A stretch of 64,000 nucleotides of DNA, from contig JACRTY010000021.1 of assembly GCA_014305025.1 (NCBI GenBank), positions 124,001 to 188,000 of the forward strand, given 5' to 3'. Each line of letters starts with the position of its first letter. Position 1 is the stretch's first letter. Of this stretch, positions 28,066 to 36,755 are shown in pieces. The translations under genes were made by a program, and so were the position numbers. This stretch comes from Candidatus Nyctobacter psychrophilus (GTDB lineage Bacteria; Vulcanimicrobiota; Vulcanimicrobiia; Vulcanimicrobiales; Vulcanimicrobiaceae). A model generated the notes under the pieces. That model was not told where the DNA came from. It did not search any database and worked only from the letters and a program-made list of their open reading frames with translations.

Positions 28066-29739
28066 ATGATTGCGTTCGCGCGGACGTGTGACGACATCGC
28101 CGCGACGCCGGCAAAGACGCTCAAGGTCGAACGCTTGGCCGACTACATCCGTTCGCTCGGCGCCGAAGACCTGCGGGCGGTCGTTCGCTTTCTCGCTGGT
28201 CGGCCGCTCGGCGCGCACGATGAACGCAAACTCGCGATCGGCGGCCGCATCCTGACCACGGCCGCGCGCCGCCTGTGGCACCCGAGTGACGAGGAATTGA
28301 GTGCGGCGTATCGCGCCACGGGCGATTTGGGCGATGCGCTCGCACGGATCGTGCGCGCGCCCCAGATGTCCTCGCTCTTCGCGGAAACGCTGACGCCGGC
28401 GGACTTCGCTACGATCCTCGATGAGCTCGCCGCGGCTCCGGGCAAAGCGGCCGGCCGGCGGCGCGAGTTGGTCTGCGAGCGCGTGTTTCGAGCGTGTCGC
28501 GATCCGCGCGAGGTAGCCTACGTGGCCAAAATCTTGCTCGGCGAACTGCGCATCGGTTTGCGTGAAGGACTCATCGTGGACGCGGTCGCGCTTGCGTTCG
28601 GGGAAGATTCCTCCGCCGTGCGCCGAGCCGCCATGGCCGCGGGTGATCTTGGCGCCGTGGCGCTCGCGGCAGCCGAGAAGCGGCTGGAGTCGCTTGCGAT
28701 CACCTACGGCAAGCCGCTCGGTTTTATGCTGGCGACGCCGGTCGCCTTCGGCTCATCGTACCGCGAGATCGCCGGCGGCGAGTGGCTCGTCGAAGACAAG
28801 TACGACGGGATCCGCGCACAGGCGCACGTGCGCGCTGGCCGCGCGCGCCTGTTCTCTCGCACCATGCGCGACATATCTCGCGCTTTTCCGGAACTGATCG
28901 ATGCGCTCGCGCGAAACTCCGACGTCATCCTCGATGGTGAAATCGTGGCGCGGCGCGACGGTGTGGTGCTGCCGTTTCGCTACTTGCAAGCGCGCTTGGG
29001 GCGCATCGATCCGCCACTCGAGTTGCGCACCGACGTTCCCGTCGCGTTCGTCGCCTTCGACTTGCTCGCCGTCGGTGACCGCTTCGTGCTCGACGAACCG
29101 CTCGGTTCTCGACGCCGCCTGCTGGCCGAGCACGTGTCCAATACGCCCGCGCTCGAAATAGCCCCGTGGGCCGCACTTGAAGCCGAAGCGGCACCCGGGG
29201 CGATCGCCACGTTGTTTGCGGCGGCTCGGGCGCGCGGCAACGAAGGCTTGATGCTCAAGCGCACCGACTCGCCGTATGCACCGGGACGGCGCGGCAAGTG
29301 GTGGCTCAAGCTCAAACGTGAACTCGGAACGCTCGACTGCGTCGTGATCGCCGTCGAGTGGGGTCACGGCAAGCGCCGCAACGTCCTTTCCGACTATACG
29401 TTTGCGGTACGCCGCTCTGCCGACGACGCTGAACTGCTACCGATCGGAAAGGCCTACAGCGGCCTGACCGATGTGGAGATCGCCGAGTTGACGCCGTGGT
29501 TTCTCGCCCATCGAACCGGAACGCCGGGCTCGCACGCGCTGCCGGTCGAGCCGACGATCGTGGTCGAGATCGCCTTCGACATCATCCAAAAAAGCAAACT
29601 GCATCGCAGCGGCTTCGCGCTCCGCTTCCCGCGCATCGTGCGCCTACGGCATGATAAAACGGCAGCCGACATCAATACGCTCGCCGACGTCGAGCATCTC
29701 TACCGCGAGATGTTGGAACGCGAAGGCGTCCACATTTGA
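28066..29739 (+). CDS. ATP-dependent DNA ligase
   Basis: A 557-residue ligase that seals nicks using ATP. The N-terminal 200 residues are the helical DNA-binding domain seen in archaeal and actinobacterial LigB-type enzymes. The nucleotidyltransferase motif I is 'EDKYDGIR' near 243-250, with the adenylated Lys. Motif III is around 'FDLLA', motif IV around 'EGLMLKR', and motif V is 'KWWLKLKR' near 410. An OB-fold tail follows to the end. This is accessory to the NAD-dependent LigA that bacteria need for replication. It probably acts in repair, but no Ku or primase partner is in view. I start at the ATG at 28066, because the upstream frame overlaps the divergent gene and lacks homology. Confidence 0.9.
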   Translation: MIAFARTCDDIAATPAKTLKVERLADYIRSLGAEDLRAVVRFLAGRPLGAHDERKLAIGGRILTTAARRLWHPSDEELSAAYRATGDLGDALARIVRAPQMSSLFAETLTPADFATILDELAAAPGKAAGRRRELVCERVFRACRDPREVAYVAKILLGELRIGLREGLIVDAVALAFGEDSSAVRRAAMAAGDLGAVALAAAEKRLESLAITYGKPLGFMLATPVAFGSSYREIAGGEWLVEDKYDGIRAQAHVRAGRARLFSRTMRDISRAFPELIDALARNSDVILDGEIVARRDGVVLPFRYLQARLGRIDPPLELRTDVPVAFVAFDLLAVGDRFVLDEPLGSRRRLLAEHVSNTPALEIAPWAALEAEAAPGAIATLFAAARARGNEGLMLKRTDSPYAPGRRGKWWLKLKRELGTLDCVVIAVEWGHGKRRNVLSDYTFAVRRSADDAELLPIGKAYSGLTDVEIAELTPWFLAHRTGTPGSHALPVEPTIVVEIAFDIIQKSKLHRSGFALRFPRIVRLRHDKTAADINTLADVEHLYREMLEREGVHI

Positions 29740-30364
29740 TGTCTTCGCCCTGGGAGCCGATGGCACGCTTAAAAAGCTTTCTCATACCGCCGCTAAACAC
29801 GGCGTTGTGATGACCCCGAATCAGCGGCCTTGAACGTGAACCTTCACGGACCAAGCGGCCGTTTTGACACCGTTGTCGAAATCGGTATAAAGATCACGTG
29901 CAGCGCTCCGTATGATGCCACCCGAATGCTGCGTACCATCTCCGTGAATTTCTTGCGAGCCGGCACTGGACGTCGCGGATGAACGCACTTTCAGATCGGC
30001 AAAGTGGCGCCCGTCAAAACTGACGCGCACGTGCGAGGCATCTACTGCTACCGCGCTCGCGACAGTCGGCCCCGTTGGGACCAGCCTTTCGACGCGGCCC
30101 TTGCTGAGCATATTAGGAGTGTAGCGGGCCAAGGCGAACGCCTGTTCGGTGATGAGCGAAGGTGTTAAAGCGCTCCGCGCTAGATTCGGGACGCTCTGCC
30201 GTGCGGCGTGGCTCAAGGAACGCTGGGAAGTACGCGCCGCGCCGCAATTTTGGGACCGCAGCTCGACTGAGCCAGCGCGCGTCTCCCGACCAACGAAGAA
30301 GGAGAGCTCACGGATTCCGACGATTCTGAGGATCACATTAGACTCAGGAATAGAAGAGGGAACC
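29740..30364. other. Sparse region between ligase and accessory island
   Basis: This 625-bp stretch has no strongly supported gene. It holds one weak minus-strand frame (listed separately) and the leader of the secreted protein that starts at 30365. I saw no tRNA, clear terminator or attachment-site repeat. It marks the change from GC-rich ligase coding sequence to the more A/T-containing island. Confidence 0.5.
29821..30111 (-). CDS. Hypothetical protein, doubtful
   Basis: A 96-residue frame from an ATG, with mixed composition and a few beta-like stretches ('DASHVRVSFDGRHFADLKV', 'AAWSVKVHVQG'), so it could be a small secreted or cell-surface beta protein fragment. The frame continues upstream to 30336 without an obvious ribosome site, and there is no signal peptide at either start. 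I recognise no family. Base composition is close to its neighbours. It may be a remnant at the island edge or not a gene. Confidence 0.35.
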   Translation of the reverse strand: MLSKGRVERLVPTGPTVASAVAVDASHVRVSFDGRHFADLKVRSSATSSAGSQEIHGDGTQHSGGIIRSAARDLYTDFDNGVKTAAWSVKVHVQGR

Positions 30365-31525
30365 GTGCGTTTTTCGTCAGTGCGTTATCTGATAGCGTCA
30401 ACCGTAGCGTTCTCGGTAGCGGCATCCTCTGCGTTTGCCATGCCGATACAGCGTGTCCCCATGAGGCCTTCTCACCATACGTCAGGAATCGTCCCACCGT
30501 ACCGAGCAGTTCCCGACATCTCGCTTCCGCCGATTAGCGATTCGCAGATCGATCAGCACATATCCCAGGCCCTCCCGCAAGGCGAGAGAGCACTGATGCG
30601 CACCATTATGCTGCAACTGCCGGAGAACAAAAGATATGATGTTATTTATTACGCGTTAGACGGTACGGTCCATGCAAATTATCCAGCGCTCTTGAAAACG
30701 ACGGTGGTCTATCAACCGAGCAAATTCGACTATCGTCAAGGAATCGGCTCAGATGGCAGCAGCATCGTGCTGGCGCCAACGACATCGATTCCCAAGGCGT
30801 TATATAGTTGCAGCAATGTTCCGCAGAGCACCTCTACGGGTGGCTATCGCGAGGTTGCGTCGGTATGCAACACCCCATACGAATTCACGCACGTTTTCTT
30901 GCCTTGTAACTCAAATAACGAAATCTACTTACACTATCCCTTGAGCGAAGGGGTATACATTTACGGCGGTGGTTTTAGCGGCAACGGCAATGCCGTTGAC
31001 GCGGGGATGCAATTTAGCAACACGTATGATGACTGGGCGCTTTTCGTAAGTGTAAACAAGCATCAAGTAAGTAATTATACTCGCTTTCAATGCAACCAGA
31101 CGGTCTCGCTAGAATTTTATCCGTTAAGTTCTCAGACTTTGGTGCTGTATGGTACCGGATACACTGATTCTGGGCAGTTCATGCAAATCTCGCAGACATA
31201 TGCGGTAAGCGCTTCGCAGGGATGGTCGGACTCCTGCGGAGGGTGCGTAGTGAAACGCGTTACTTCGCTGGCTCAAAATAACTTCTTGAATTTTAAGGAC
31301 GGCTCATTTGCCGGCATCGACGTGTACGCAAACCCCTTAATAGCTTGGTCGAACTCGTTGGTAGGTTATTGGAATGGGAGGTATCCGCCCCTATACAACG
31401 CCGCCACGTGGACAAACTACTACACCGGCGGCTACTACTCTTATCCGTCAAACGACCCAAGCCGTGTGATTGTTAACTTTGTGAACGGTGGACAAGAGAC
31501 CGACGGACTGTTTTACCACGGCTGA
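30365..31525 (+). CDS. Secreted protein of unknown family, horizontally acquired look
   Basis: A 386-residue protein with a clear signal peptide ('YLIASTVAFSVAASSAFA', residues about 7-24) cut before MPIQRV. The GTG start has a good AGAGGG ribosome site five bases upstream. The mature part begins with a proline-rich 40-residue segment, then a domain rich in Tyr, Asn, Ser and Gly, with several cysteines (pairs near 152/168 and 178, and 'DSCGGCV' near 297) suited to disulfides. No motif names a function. Codons are distinctly more A/T-ending (AAT, TAT, TTA) than in neighbours, so it looks imported. An extracellular binding or toxin-like role is possible but unsupported. Confidence 0.7.
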   Translation: MRFSSVRYLIASTVAFSVAASSAFAMPIQRVPMRPSHHTSGIVPPYRAVPDISLPPISDSQIDQHISQALPQGERALMRTIMLQLPENKRYDVIYYALDGTVHANYPALLKTTVVYQPSKFDYRQGIGSDGSSIVLAPTTSIPKALYSCSNVPQSTSTGGYREVASVCNTPYEFTHVFLPCNSNNEIYLHYPLSEGVYIYGGGFSGNGNAVDAGMQFSNTYDDWALFVSVNKHQVSNYTRFQCNQTVSLEFYPLSSQTLVLYGTGYTDSGQFMQISQTYAVSASQGWSDSCGGCVVKRVTSLAQNNFLNFKDGSFAGIDVYANPLIAWSNSLVGYWNGRYPPLYNAATWTNYYTGGYYSYPSNDPSRVIVNFVNGGQETDGLFYHG

Positions 31526-31574
31526 GCTGCGCCGGCTGAGCGAAGCATTGGCCGGGCCATCGCGTCCAAGATAA

Positions 31575-32132
31575 ATGGGAGGGCATCTGTTCGCGTTGGT
31601 GCTGGGTCTCATGCAGCACTACGGCGTCGGCGCAGGTATTTCGCAAACCATCTGCTACCCACAGATCTTTGGCAGCGACACTAAGCTCTTTCAAAGGCGG
31701 TATCCGGTCGCGGATACCGCCTTTGACCAGAAGCGGTACGCGGAAGCCTTTCGGGCCTATTACCAGTACTTCTTTTGCTTGGGCGGTCCGACCGAGACCG
31801 TAAATCCCCGCGCTGAGGATTCCGGTGCTGCCGCATTACTTAGAACTGGTATAGCCGCGGCCATGGAAGGCAAATATCGGCTTGCCATAGCGGAAACCCA
31901 GGCTGCAACGGCACGGGATACTCAGTTTGGAGAGGCTCAGTTCATCCTCGGCGATCTGTTTTTCGTCGTTCGAAAATGCGAAGCGGCGCGGGCTGCTTGG
32001 CGTGATGCCGAAGTGAACCCAGGATACCCTGTCCCACCTGACGCTGACACCAGACAGCCTTACGCATCCGCAGCTTCGGAAATGCTTAGCAGGCACTGCA
32101 CCAAAGCTGCAGCCACAACGAGGCCTTGCTGA
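31575..32132 (+). CDS. TPR-like protein of unknown function
   Basis: A 185-residue frame. From about residue 45 it has helical repeats in the TPR style: 'AFDQKRYAEAFRAYYQYFF', 'AAAMEGKYRLAIAETQAA' and 'AQFILGDLFFVVRKCEAA', each with the small-large-aromatic spacing of tetratricopeptide repeats. The first 40 residues are weaker and cover a perfect 15-bp hairpin, so the true start may lie further in. There is no signal peptide. It follows the secreted protein on the same strand in the lower-GC island, with about 50 bp between them. It is probably a protein-interaction adaptor. Confidence 0.5.
   Translation: MGGHLFALVLGLMQHYGVGAGISQTICYPQIFGSDTKLFQRRYPVADTAFDQKRYAEAFRAYYQYFFCLGGPTETVNPRAEDSGAAALLRTGIAAAMEGKYRLAIAETQAATARDTQFGEAQFILGDLFFVVRKCEAARAAWRDAEVNPGYPVPPDADTRQPYASAASEMLSRHCTKAAATTRPC
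31692..31725. repeat. Perfect 15-bp inverted repeat with four-base loop
   Basis: CAAAGGCGGTATCCG at 31692-31706 is exactly complementary to 31711-31725, with GTCG as the loop. The hairpin is GC-rich in the middle, ends in CTTTG, and looks like a rho-independent terminator with a short T-run on the plus strand and an equivalent one (CTTTG) on the minus strand. It sits inside the N-terminal part of the TPR-like frame, which is odd for coding DNA and casts doubt on that start. It may end transcription of the upstream secreted-protein gene. Confidence 0.6.
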
Positions 32133-32496
32133 GTTATCTGCGGAGCGCTCGTAGACGTCTCTTTCGGCATGTCCCGCGCCATAGACGTGGATAGCTTTGC
32201 AAAGCCCAAAGCTGACCAAATCCCTGCGGCACGACTGGCGTTAGCAAGTTCCGGTTTCGGCCCAAACCTCTGCGGTTCTTACACCCGTGACAGAGCGTTC
32301 CGGCGGTTTATCGTCAACACGGTCGACCGCCAAGCTCAGTCGGGATGAGATGTGACGCATAGCCGCCGCTGGTAACGGCACCGAGTAATTGATCCCCTTT
32401 CGGCGCCGAGGATTCGACCCCCAAGCAGGGCGGTTCGGTTCCTTCAGTTGCACGACCTGGATGCCGGAGGATCGCGAGAACTCGCGTTGTAGGGCT
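32133..32496. other. Gene-free stretch left of the IS21 remnant
   Basis: I see no supported gene in these 364 bases. Minus-strand frames are open but have no family features. The stretch may contain the decayed left end of the insertion sequence. I could not identify a terminal inverted repeat or target duplication by eye. Confidence 0.4.
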
Positions 32497-33273
32497 TCAT
32501 TTTGATCGCTGAACGGAGTTTCTGCCGGGCTGGGCGCTCTGTTGAGCGCGTTGTTGTCGGCTCTTAAGCCTTTGGCTTTCGCCGGCGAATTCAAAGACCG
32601 CGCCGTGATGAACGAGCCGATCGATGACCGCGGTTGCGGCCATCGGATCCGGGAAGATGGTGGTCCAATCGGTGAAGGCGAGGTTGGTCGTGACGGCGAT
32701 GCTCTGCCGTTCGTAACGGCGGGAGATGACGATGACTTGGAATAGCAAATCGGTTGCTTCGCGTTCGAAGGGGATGTACCCGAGCTCGTCGATCAGAATA
32801 ACGTCGTAACGCTCGAGGGAGCGCAGTTTGCGTTGGAGTTGATCGTCGCGCTTCGCAGCGATCAAGCTCATCAAGAGTTCGGCTGCGGTAACGAAGAGCG
32901 CACGATGTCCGCGGGTGCATGCGGCAAGACCGATCGCCAGAGAACGTGCGTTTTGCCCGTTCCAGGCGGCCCGATGCAGATCAAATTGGAGTGTTGTTCG
33001 ATGAAGGTGCAGTCGAAGTGTGCAAGCAGCTTGGCCTTCGGAAGCTGCGGCTGCAAACTGAAATCGAACGATTCGATGGTCTTGATCACCGGGAAACGCG
33101 CGGCAGCGATGCGCGCGCGGACGCCGTTCTCATGGCGTTTGCCGACCTCGAGCGCGGCGAGCTGCGTGAGATACTCGACGGGCGCGGCGACGTCCGCGGC
33201 GAGTCGTCGATAGTTACCCAGCATCGCGCTTCAGACTGCGCAGATGCATTTCAAGCAACGGATGTTGATCCAT
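32497..33273 (-). pseudogene. istB: IstB-type transposition ATPase, frameshifted
   Basis: IstB is the DnaA/DnaC-like ATPase that helps IS21 transposase choose targets. The original ATG at 33273 gives 'MDQHPLLEMHLRSLK' before the frame breaks near 33224. The next frame starts 'MLGNYRRLAA' and carries the Walker A 'GPPGTGKTH' near 32970. A two-base duplication (CTCT) near 32939-32943 shifts it again. The rest reads 'MSLIAAKRDDQLQRKL', the Walker B region 'VILIDELGYIPF', and 'AVTTNLAFTDW'. Apart from these two breaks the family sequence is nearly complete, so inactivation is recent or the breaks are sequence errors. Confidence 0.82.
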
Positions 33274-33563
33274 TACGCTCCTCCTTCGACAAGGGAGGGC
33301 ACATCGTAGCGCGTCATGTCGACCACCGGCCGTTGCAATCCGCCAGGTGCGCGTAAGGCCAGCAGCGGGGCGGCCGGCGGAATTGGCGTCGTCCGCTGAC
33401 GAACGAGCAACTCGATCGCGGCCGGATCGAGGGTTCCGCAGGCCAACGCCTTCGACACACAATCAGCGACGGTCTTCGCGGAGTACGTCAACAGCAGCCG
33501 TAGAACGGCCACGAAAGCGCGGCCGGCGTGCGCGCGATCGTGTGCCAGCAGTTGCTCTCGCAA
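33273..33563 (-). pseudogene. istA: C-terminal fragment of IS21 transposase IstA
   Basis: About 96 residues remain, matching the IstA tail: 'AFVAVLRLLLTYSAKTVADCVSKAL' (about 16-40) and 'PRGGL/APGGLQRPVVDMTRYD' near the end. Full IstA is about 500 residues with a helix-turn-helix and a DDE catalytic core, all missing here. The stop overlaps the istB start (TAATG). The fragment abuts an Ig-like protein gene at its 5' side, showing where the rest was lost. Confidence 0.72.
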
Positions 33564-34158
33564 GGTCAGTAATATCGTAGATACCGACGGTTTGTGTCGT
33601 GCCTCCGGTCGACGGCCCAGAAAGGTTCGTGTTCGTGCAGGTTGCGGTTATCGATATCGTTGCGACCCCAAACGCGGCATTTGCCGCCGCTGCTATCGTC
33701 AACAAAGTCGTGCCGGTCGGCGCCGTCGTAGGCGGTGAGTAGGTGCCTGTAACGCCTGAGGGCAGTCCGCTCACTGTCCATGCGAGGCTGCCGCAGTTGG
33801 GATCGAAACTGCCCGCCGGGAAACTCCAGTATTGGCCGCTGCTCTGTCCCCGTTCGAGTTGGATATTGGCTGATGCTACAGGTCCGATCGGATTTGCGTA
33901 GGGACGCACGCCCACCGGCGTCCGCCCGCGGGCTCGCGGCAGCGGCGTTGCACGTAAGTGCACCCGAAGCAGTGTTACTGATCGACGCGCCTTCCGAACC
34001 GGTGTCGGCGGAATGACGCGGAGTAAGCGAGGCGACGGATGGTGGCGTCCGAGCGGTCTCGTCGGCGGGTGCGTGGTCGTAGCGGGAGTTATAGCGAGAC
34101 GCCGAGCAACTGCGTTGTAGTCCCCGCTGAGATGCCTACGACATTGCCGTTGGTACAT
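33463..34158 (-). pseudogene. Ig-like domain protein, copy A, 3' end replaced by IS remnant
   Basis: The recognisable part (about 33568-33910) reads 'SFDPNCGSLAWTVSGLPSGVTGTYSP', then threonine/serine-rich strands 'TGTTLLTIAAAANAAFGVATISITATC', ending '...GTTQTVGIYDI', where it enters the IS remnant and continues about 35 residues in a meaningless frame. It is a paralogue of the next gene, aligned at 'FDPNCGxLxWxVSGLPxG'. Such 'W-x-V-S-G-L-P-x-G' segments occur in putative Ig/cadherin-type extracellular domains. The N-terminal part is proline/arginine-rich and the true start is unclear, because the open frame overlaps the end of copy B by 70 bp. Confidence 0.45.
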
Positions 34159-34565
34159 GAAGCGGTGATGGCCATCCTGAAAATGCCGGGAACAGACGCT
34201 GCACCGCCCGCAAGCGTGAGCAGCGTTGAGCCGGTAAGGCTCGTGATCTTCGGAAGAAACGTCGCGGCGAGACCGGTCGGCAAGCCGCTAACCGCCCACG
34301 TCAGTGTCCCGCAGTTTGGGTCAAATGTTCGCGGTGGAAACGCCATGATGAGACCGGTACTCTGATTGGGTTCCACTTTTATGCTTGTCGTGGGAGCGAA
34401 GCGCACCGTATCCGGCAGCGGTGACGGTGGCGCGATCACGTTTAGCAGGCGGGGTTGCGGAAGACGCCTCCACAACGATGCGGTTGGCAGGCGGTTAAAG
34501 AGGTGCTGTCCGTTCGGAACGGCGCGGGAGGGCGGTTGGGCTTGCGCGGACCTCGGCTGCGGCAT
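34089..34565 (-). CDS. Ig-like domain protein, copy B
   Basis: From an ATG at 34565 this gives 158 residues. The C-terminal 110 residues carry 'TFDPNCGTLTWAVSGLPTGLAATF', then a Ser/Thr/Gly-rich beta pattern 'TGSTLLTLAGGAASVPGIFRMAITASC', ending in '...GTTTQLLGVSL'. It is clearly homologous to the neighbouring copy A. The paired cysteines in 'PNCG' and 'TASC' suggest a disulfide and therefore export, but no signal peptide is visible at this start, and the frame stays open much further upstream (to 34907), overlapping the hydrolase gene in another frame. The start is uncertain and the function unknown. Confidence 0.45.
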   Translation of the reverse strand: MPQPRSAQAQPPSRAVPNGQHLFNRLPTASLWRRLPQPRLLNVIAPPSPLPDTVRFAPTTSIKVEPNQSTGLIMAFPPRTFDPNCGTLTWAVSGLPTGLAATFLPKITSLTGSTLLTLAGGAASVPGIFRMAITASCTNGNVVGISAGTTTQLLGVSL

Positions 34566-34710
34566 GTCAGATGGCGGTATGCTGAGAATCGAGAGTCTTT
34601 CGGTCGTGGCTCCGCGTGACGCGCTCGCCGTGCACGCCGCATGGCCATGGCGAGAAGCTGTCACCGACGGAATAGGCGGCGCAAGACCAATGCGGCTATC
34701 GCGACGCGGC

Positions 34711-35472
34711 CTAGTTACTACTGCGCCGAGTCTGTGAGTCGCCGACGAGATGTTGGGCGAGGAACGCGCGCACGCGCGGCCACACGTCACGCGCGCCGTC
34801 GTTCTTTTCTGGACCGGGGCGGAAAAACGCGTGGCCTTCATCGGGGTACACGCGAAGTTCGAAGTCTTTGCCGTGTGCTGCGAGAGCAGCGCGCATGGCG
34901 GCGACATCGTGCGGCGGAATGCTTGTGTCGCGGCCCCCGAAGACCAGCAGCAGCGGCGCCTGAATCTCCGGGGTCAACTCGATCAACGCAGGGCGCGTCG
35001 GCACGTTTGAGCGTGCAATCTGGCCGCCATAGAAGGAGACCGCCGCCGCCACGAACGGTAACGTCGCGCTCAGGAACGCGACCGAACCGCCGAAGCAAAA
35101 GCCCCACGTGGCGATCTTCGCCTCGTCTCCCAATTCCGCGCGAAGGTAGTCGGCTGCGGCCGTGAGGTCGGCCCCGAGTTGCGCCAAGTCGAGGGCTCCG
35201 GCGGCCGCGCGTCCCTTGGCGATGCCGGTTTCATCGTGTTCGGCCGCGAACTGGGGGTCGGTGCGGTGGAAGATCGCCGGGACGATCGCGAGGTATCCTT
35301 CGTCGGCCAGTAAGGTTGCGGCACGCTGCATGTCGGCGTTGACGCCGAATATCTCCGCAATGACGATCACGCCGCCGCGCGTGGCACCGCTCGGGCGCGC
35401 CACGAAAGCTGGCATCGCCTCGCCCGTGACGTCGAGATCAACCCAGTATTCGTCCGCGGCGGACGAGCTCAT
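34711..35472 (-). CDS. Dienelactone hydrolase family protein
   Basis: A 253-residue alpha/beta hydrolase of the dienelactone hydrolase type. The nucleophile elbow is 'GFCFGGS' with Cys near 120, the acid residue is in 'GGRDTSIP' near 180, and the His is in 'DEGHAFF' near 213, giving the Cys-Asp-His triad of the family. Classical members open dienelactones in chloroaromatic breakdown, and many others act on unknown esters or lactones. I start at the ATG at 35472, since the preceding residues are not family-like. There is no signal peptide. It sits beside an AI-2E type transporter on the other strand. Confidence 0.87.
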   Translation of the reverse strand: MSSSAADEYWVDLDVTGEAMPAFVARPSGATRGGVIVIAEIFGVNADMQRAATLLADEGYLAIVPAIFHRTDPQFAAEHDETGIAKGRAAAGALDLAQLGADLTAAADYLRAELGDEAKIATWGFCFGGSVAFLSATLPFVAAAVSFYGGQIARSNVPTRPALIELTPEIQAPLLLVFGGRDTSIPPHDVAAMRAALAAHGKDFELRVYPDEGHAFFRPGPEKNDGARDVWPRVRAFLAQHLVGDSQTRRSSN

Positions 35473-35582
35473 CGTAGCGTTCGCGTCCGGCTCATATGAT
35501 GCGGCTTCTCGTTTCGTTCGCGGCGTTCCGGCACGGTGAGCCGCAGATTTTTGCACCTCGCCATCGATGATGGAGAAATTCA

Positions 35583-36755
35583 GTGGTAAACGAGCCGTTC
35601 AATGCAAGAGACCGGACCAACCAGCGACTGATCCGTGCGCTGCTGATCGCCGGCTTGGCGCTCGTCGTCGGCGGCCTCCTGTGGATGCTGACTGCCGTCT
35701 TCGACCGCGTGCACAACACGCTCATCGTCATTATTTTCTCTATCTTGTTTGCGTACTTCGTGTATCCGCCCATCAAGTGGCTCGCCGCGCGGCGCGTTCC
35801 GGTAGCGCTCGCCGGCCTCATCGTCTATGCGGTGCTCGCGATACTCGTGCTGGGTGCGATTGCATGGCTCTCGCCGGCGATCGCCTCCCAAGCGCAAGCG
35901 CTCACGCGCGATTTCCCGCACATCGTCACCAACGTCCAGCAACAGATCGCCGATCCCCGCCACTCGCCACTTTTGCGACGCCTACCCGGCGGCGCGCGCG
36001 ACGCGATCGCCAAGAACGCCGGTAAGGTGGGCACGCTCGTCGGCGGATTTGCAGGCGTCTTCGGCGCGCAAGCACTCGCCTTCGTGCAGGGCACGACCGC
36101 GTTGCTGATCGACCTCGCGCTCGTTCTCGCGATAACGTTACTGATGGTGGGCGATCTCGCCAACATTCAGGCATTCGGCGTGCGGCTTGTGCCGCGAGCC
36201 CATCGCTCGGTGGCGATCTCCTTCATGAACGAGGTCGACACGGTAGTCGGCGGCTTCGTGCGAGGCCAGATTCTGCTCGCAGTCGGCGTGGCGGTCGCCG
36301 GCACCATCGTACTCGTCGCGGTCGGCGTCCCGTACGGGCTGCTGCTCGGGTTGTTGGCGGGCATCGCAAGCATCGTGCCGATGATCGGTCCGATCGTCGC
36401 GATCCTTCCCGTCTTGGTCATTGCATTTTTCACCGTCGGCATCGTCAAGACGATCGTCGTCGTGGCACTCTATGTCGTCATCATCATGGTGCAGCAGAAC
36501 GTGCTCGTTCCGGTCGTCGTCGCGCGCTCGGTCGGCGTCACGCCGCTGGTGATCTTCATCGCGGTGCTGCTCGGCAGCGAAGCATTCGGCATCCTCGGCG
36601 CGCTCCTCTCACTGCCGATCGCCGGCATCCTGCGGGTCGTCTTCGAACGCATCTTTCCGCCCGACCCGGAAGCCGACGCGCAACTTCGCCTGGCACGTGA
36701 CCGCGCCGGCGAACCCAAAGCCGTCACCAGGAAAGCGACGGGAGCGGAAAGCTGA
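35583..36755 (+). CDS. AI-2E family transporter (PerM/YdgG type)
   Basis: A 390-residue membrane protein with about seven to eight helices. There are two near the N-terminus ('LIRALLIAGLALVVGGLLWML' near 19-38; 'LIVIIFSILFAYFVYPPI' near 47-64), a soluble stretch of about 90 residues, then clustered helices with the family segment 'GLLLGLLAGIASIVPMIGP' near 258-276 and 'LLGSEAFGILGALLSLPIAG' near 335-354. Members export small molecules such as autoinducer-2, or act as sodium/proton antiporters. The substrate is unknown. The GTG start has GGAG eight bases upstream. The C-terminal tail is charged. Confidence 0.88.
   Translation: MVNEPFNARDRTNQRLIRALLIAGLALVVGGLLWMLTAVFDRVHNTLIVIIFSILFAYFVYPPIKWLAARRVPVALAGLIVYAVLAILVLGAIAWLSPAIASQAQALTRDFPHIVTNVQQQIADPRHSPLLRRLPGGARDAIAKNAGKVGTLVGGFAGVFGAQALAFVQGTTALLIDLALVLAITLLMVGDLANIQAFGVRLVPRAHRSVAISFMNEVDTVVGGFVRGQILLAVGVAVAGTIVLVAVGVPYGLLLGLLAGIASIVPMIGPIVAILPVLVIAFFTVGIVKTIVVVALYVVIIMVQQNVLVPVVVARSVGVTPLVIFIAVLLGSEAFGILGALLSLPIAGILRVVFERIFPPDPEADAQLRLARDRAGEPKAVTRKATGAES

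Larger units (their letters stand above)
32497..33565 (-). mobile_element. Degraded IS21-family insertion sequence
   Basis: The order istA-istB on the minus strand, with the istA stop and istB start overlapping as TAATG, identifies an IS21-type element. Only the last 95 or so residues of IstA remain, and IstB carries two frame breaks, so the element cannot move by itself. The right junction, near 33565, falls inside the end of an Ig-like protein gene. The catalytic DDE region of IstA is gone. No terminal repeats were recognised. Confidence 0.75.

Noticed and set aside
32390-32430. Sequence resembling a tRNA T-arm (GGATTCGACCCCC)
   Set aside because: No acceptor stem or anticodon arm could be folded around it; the T-loop consensus is not met.
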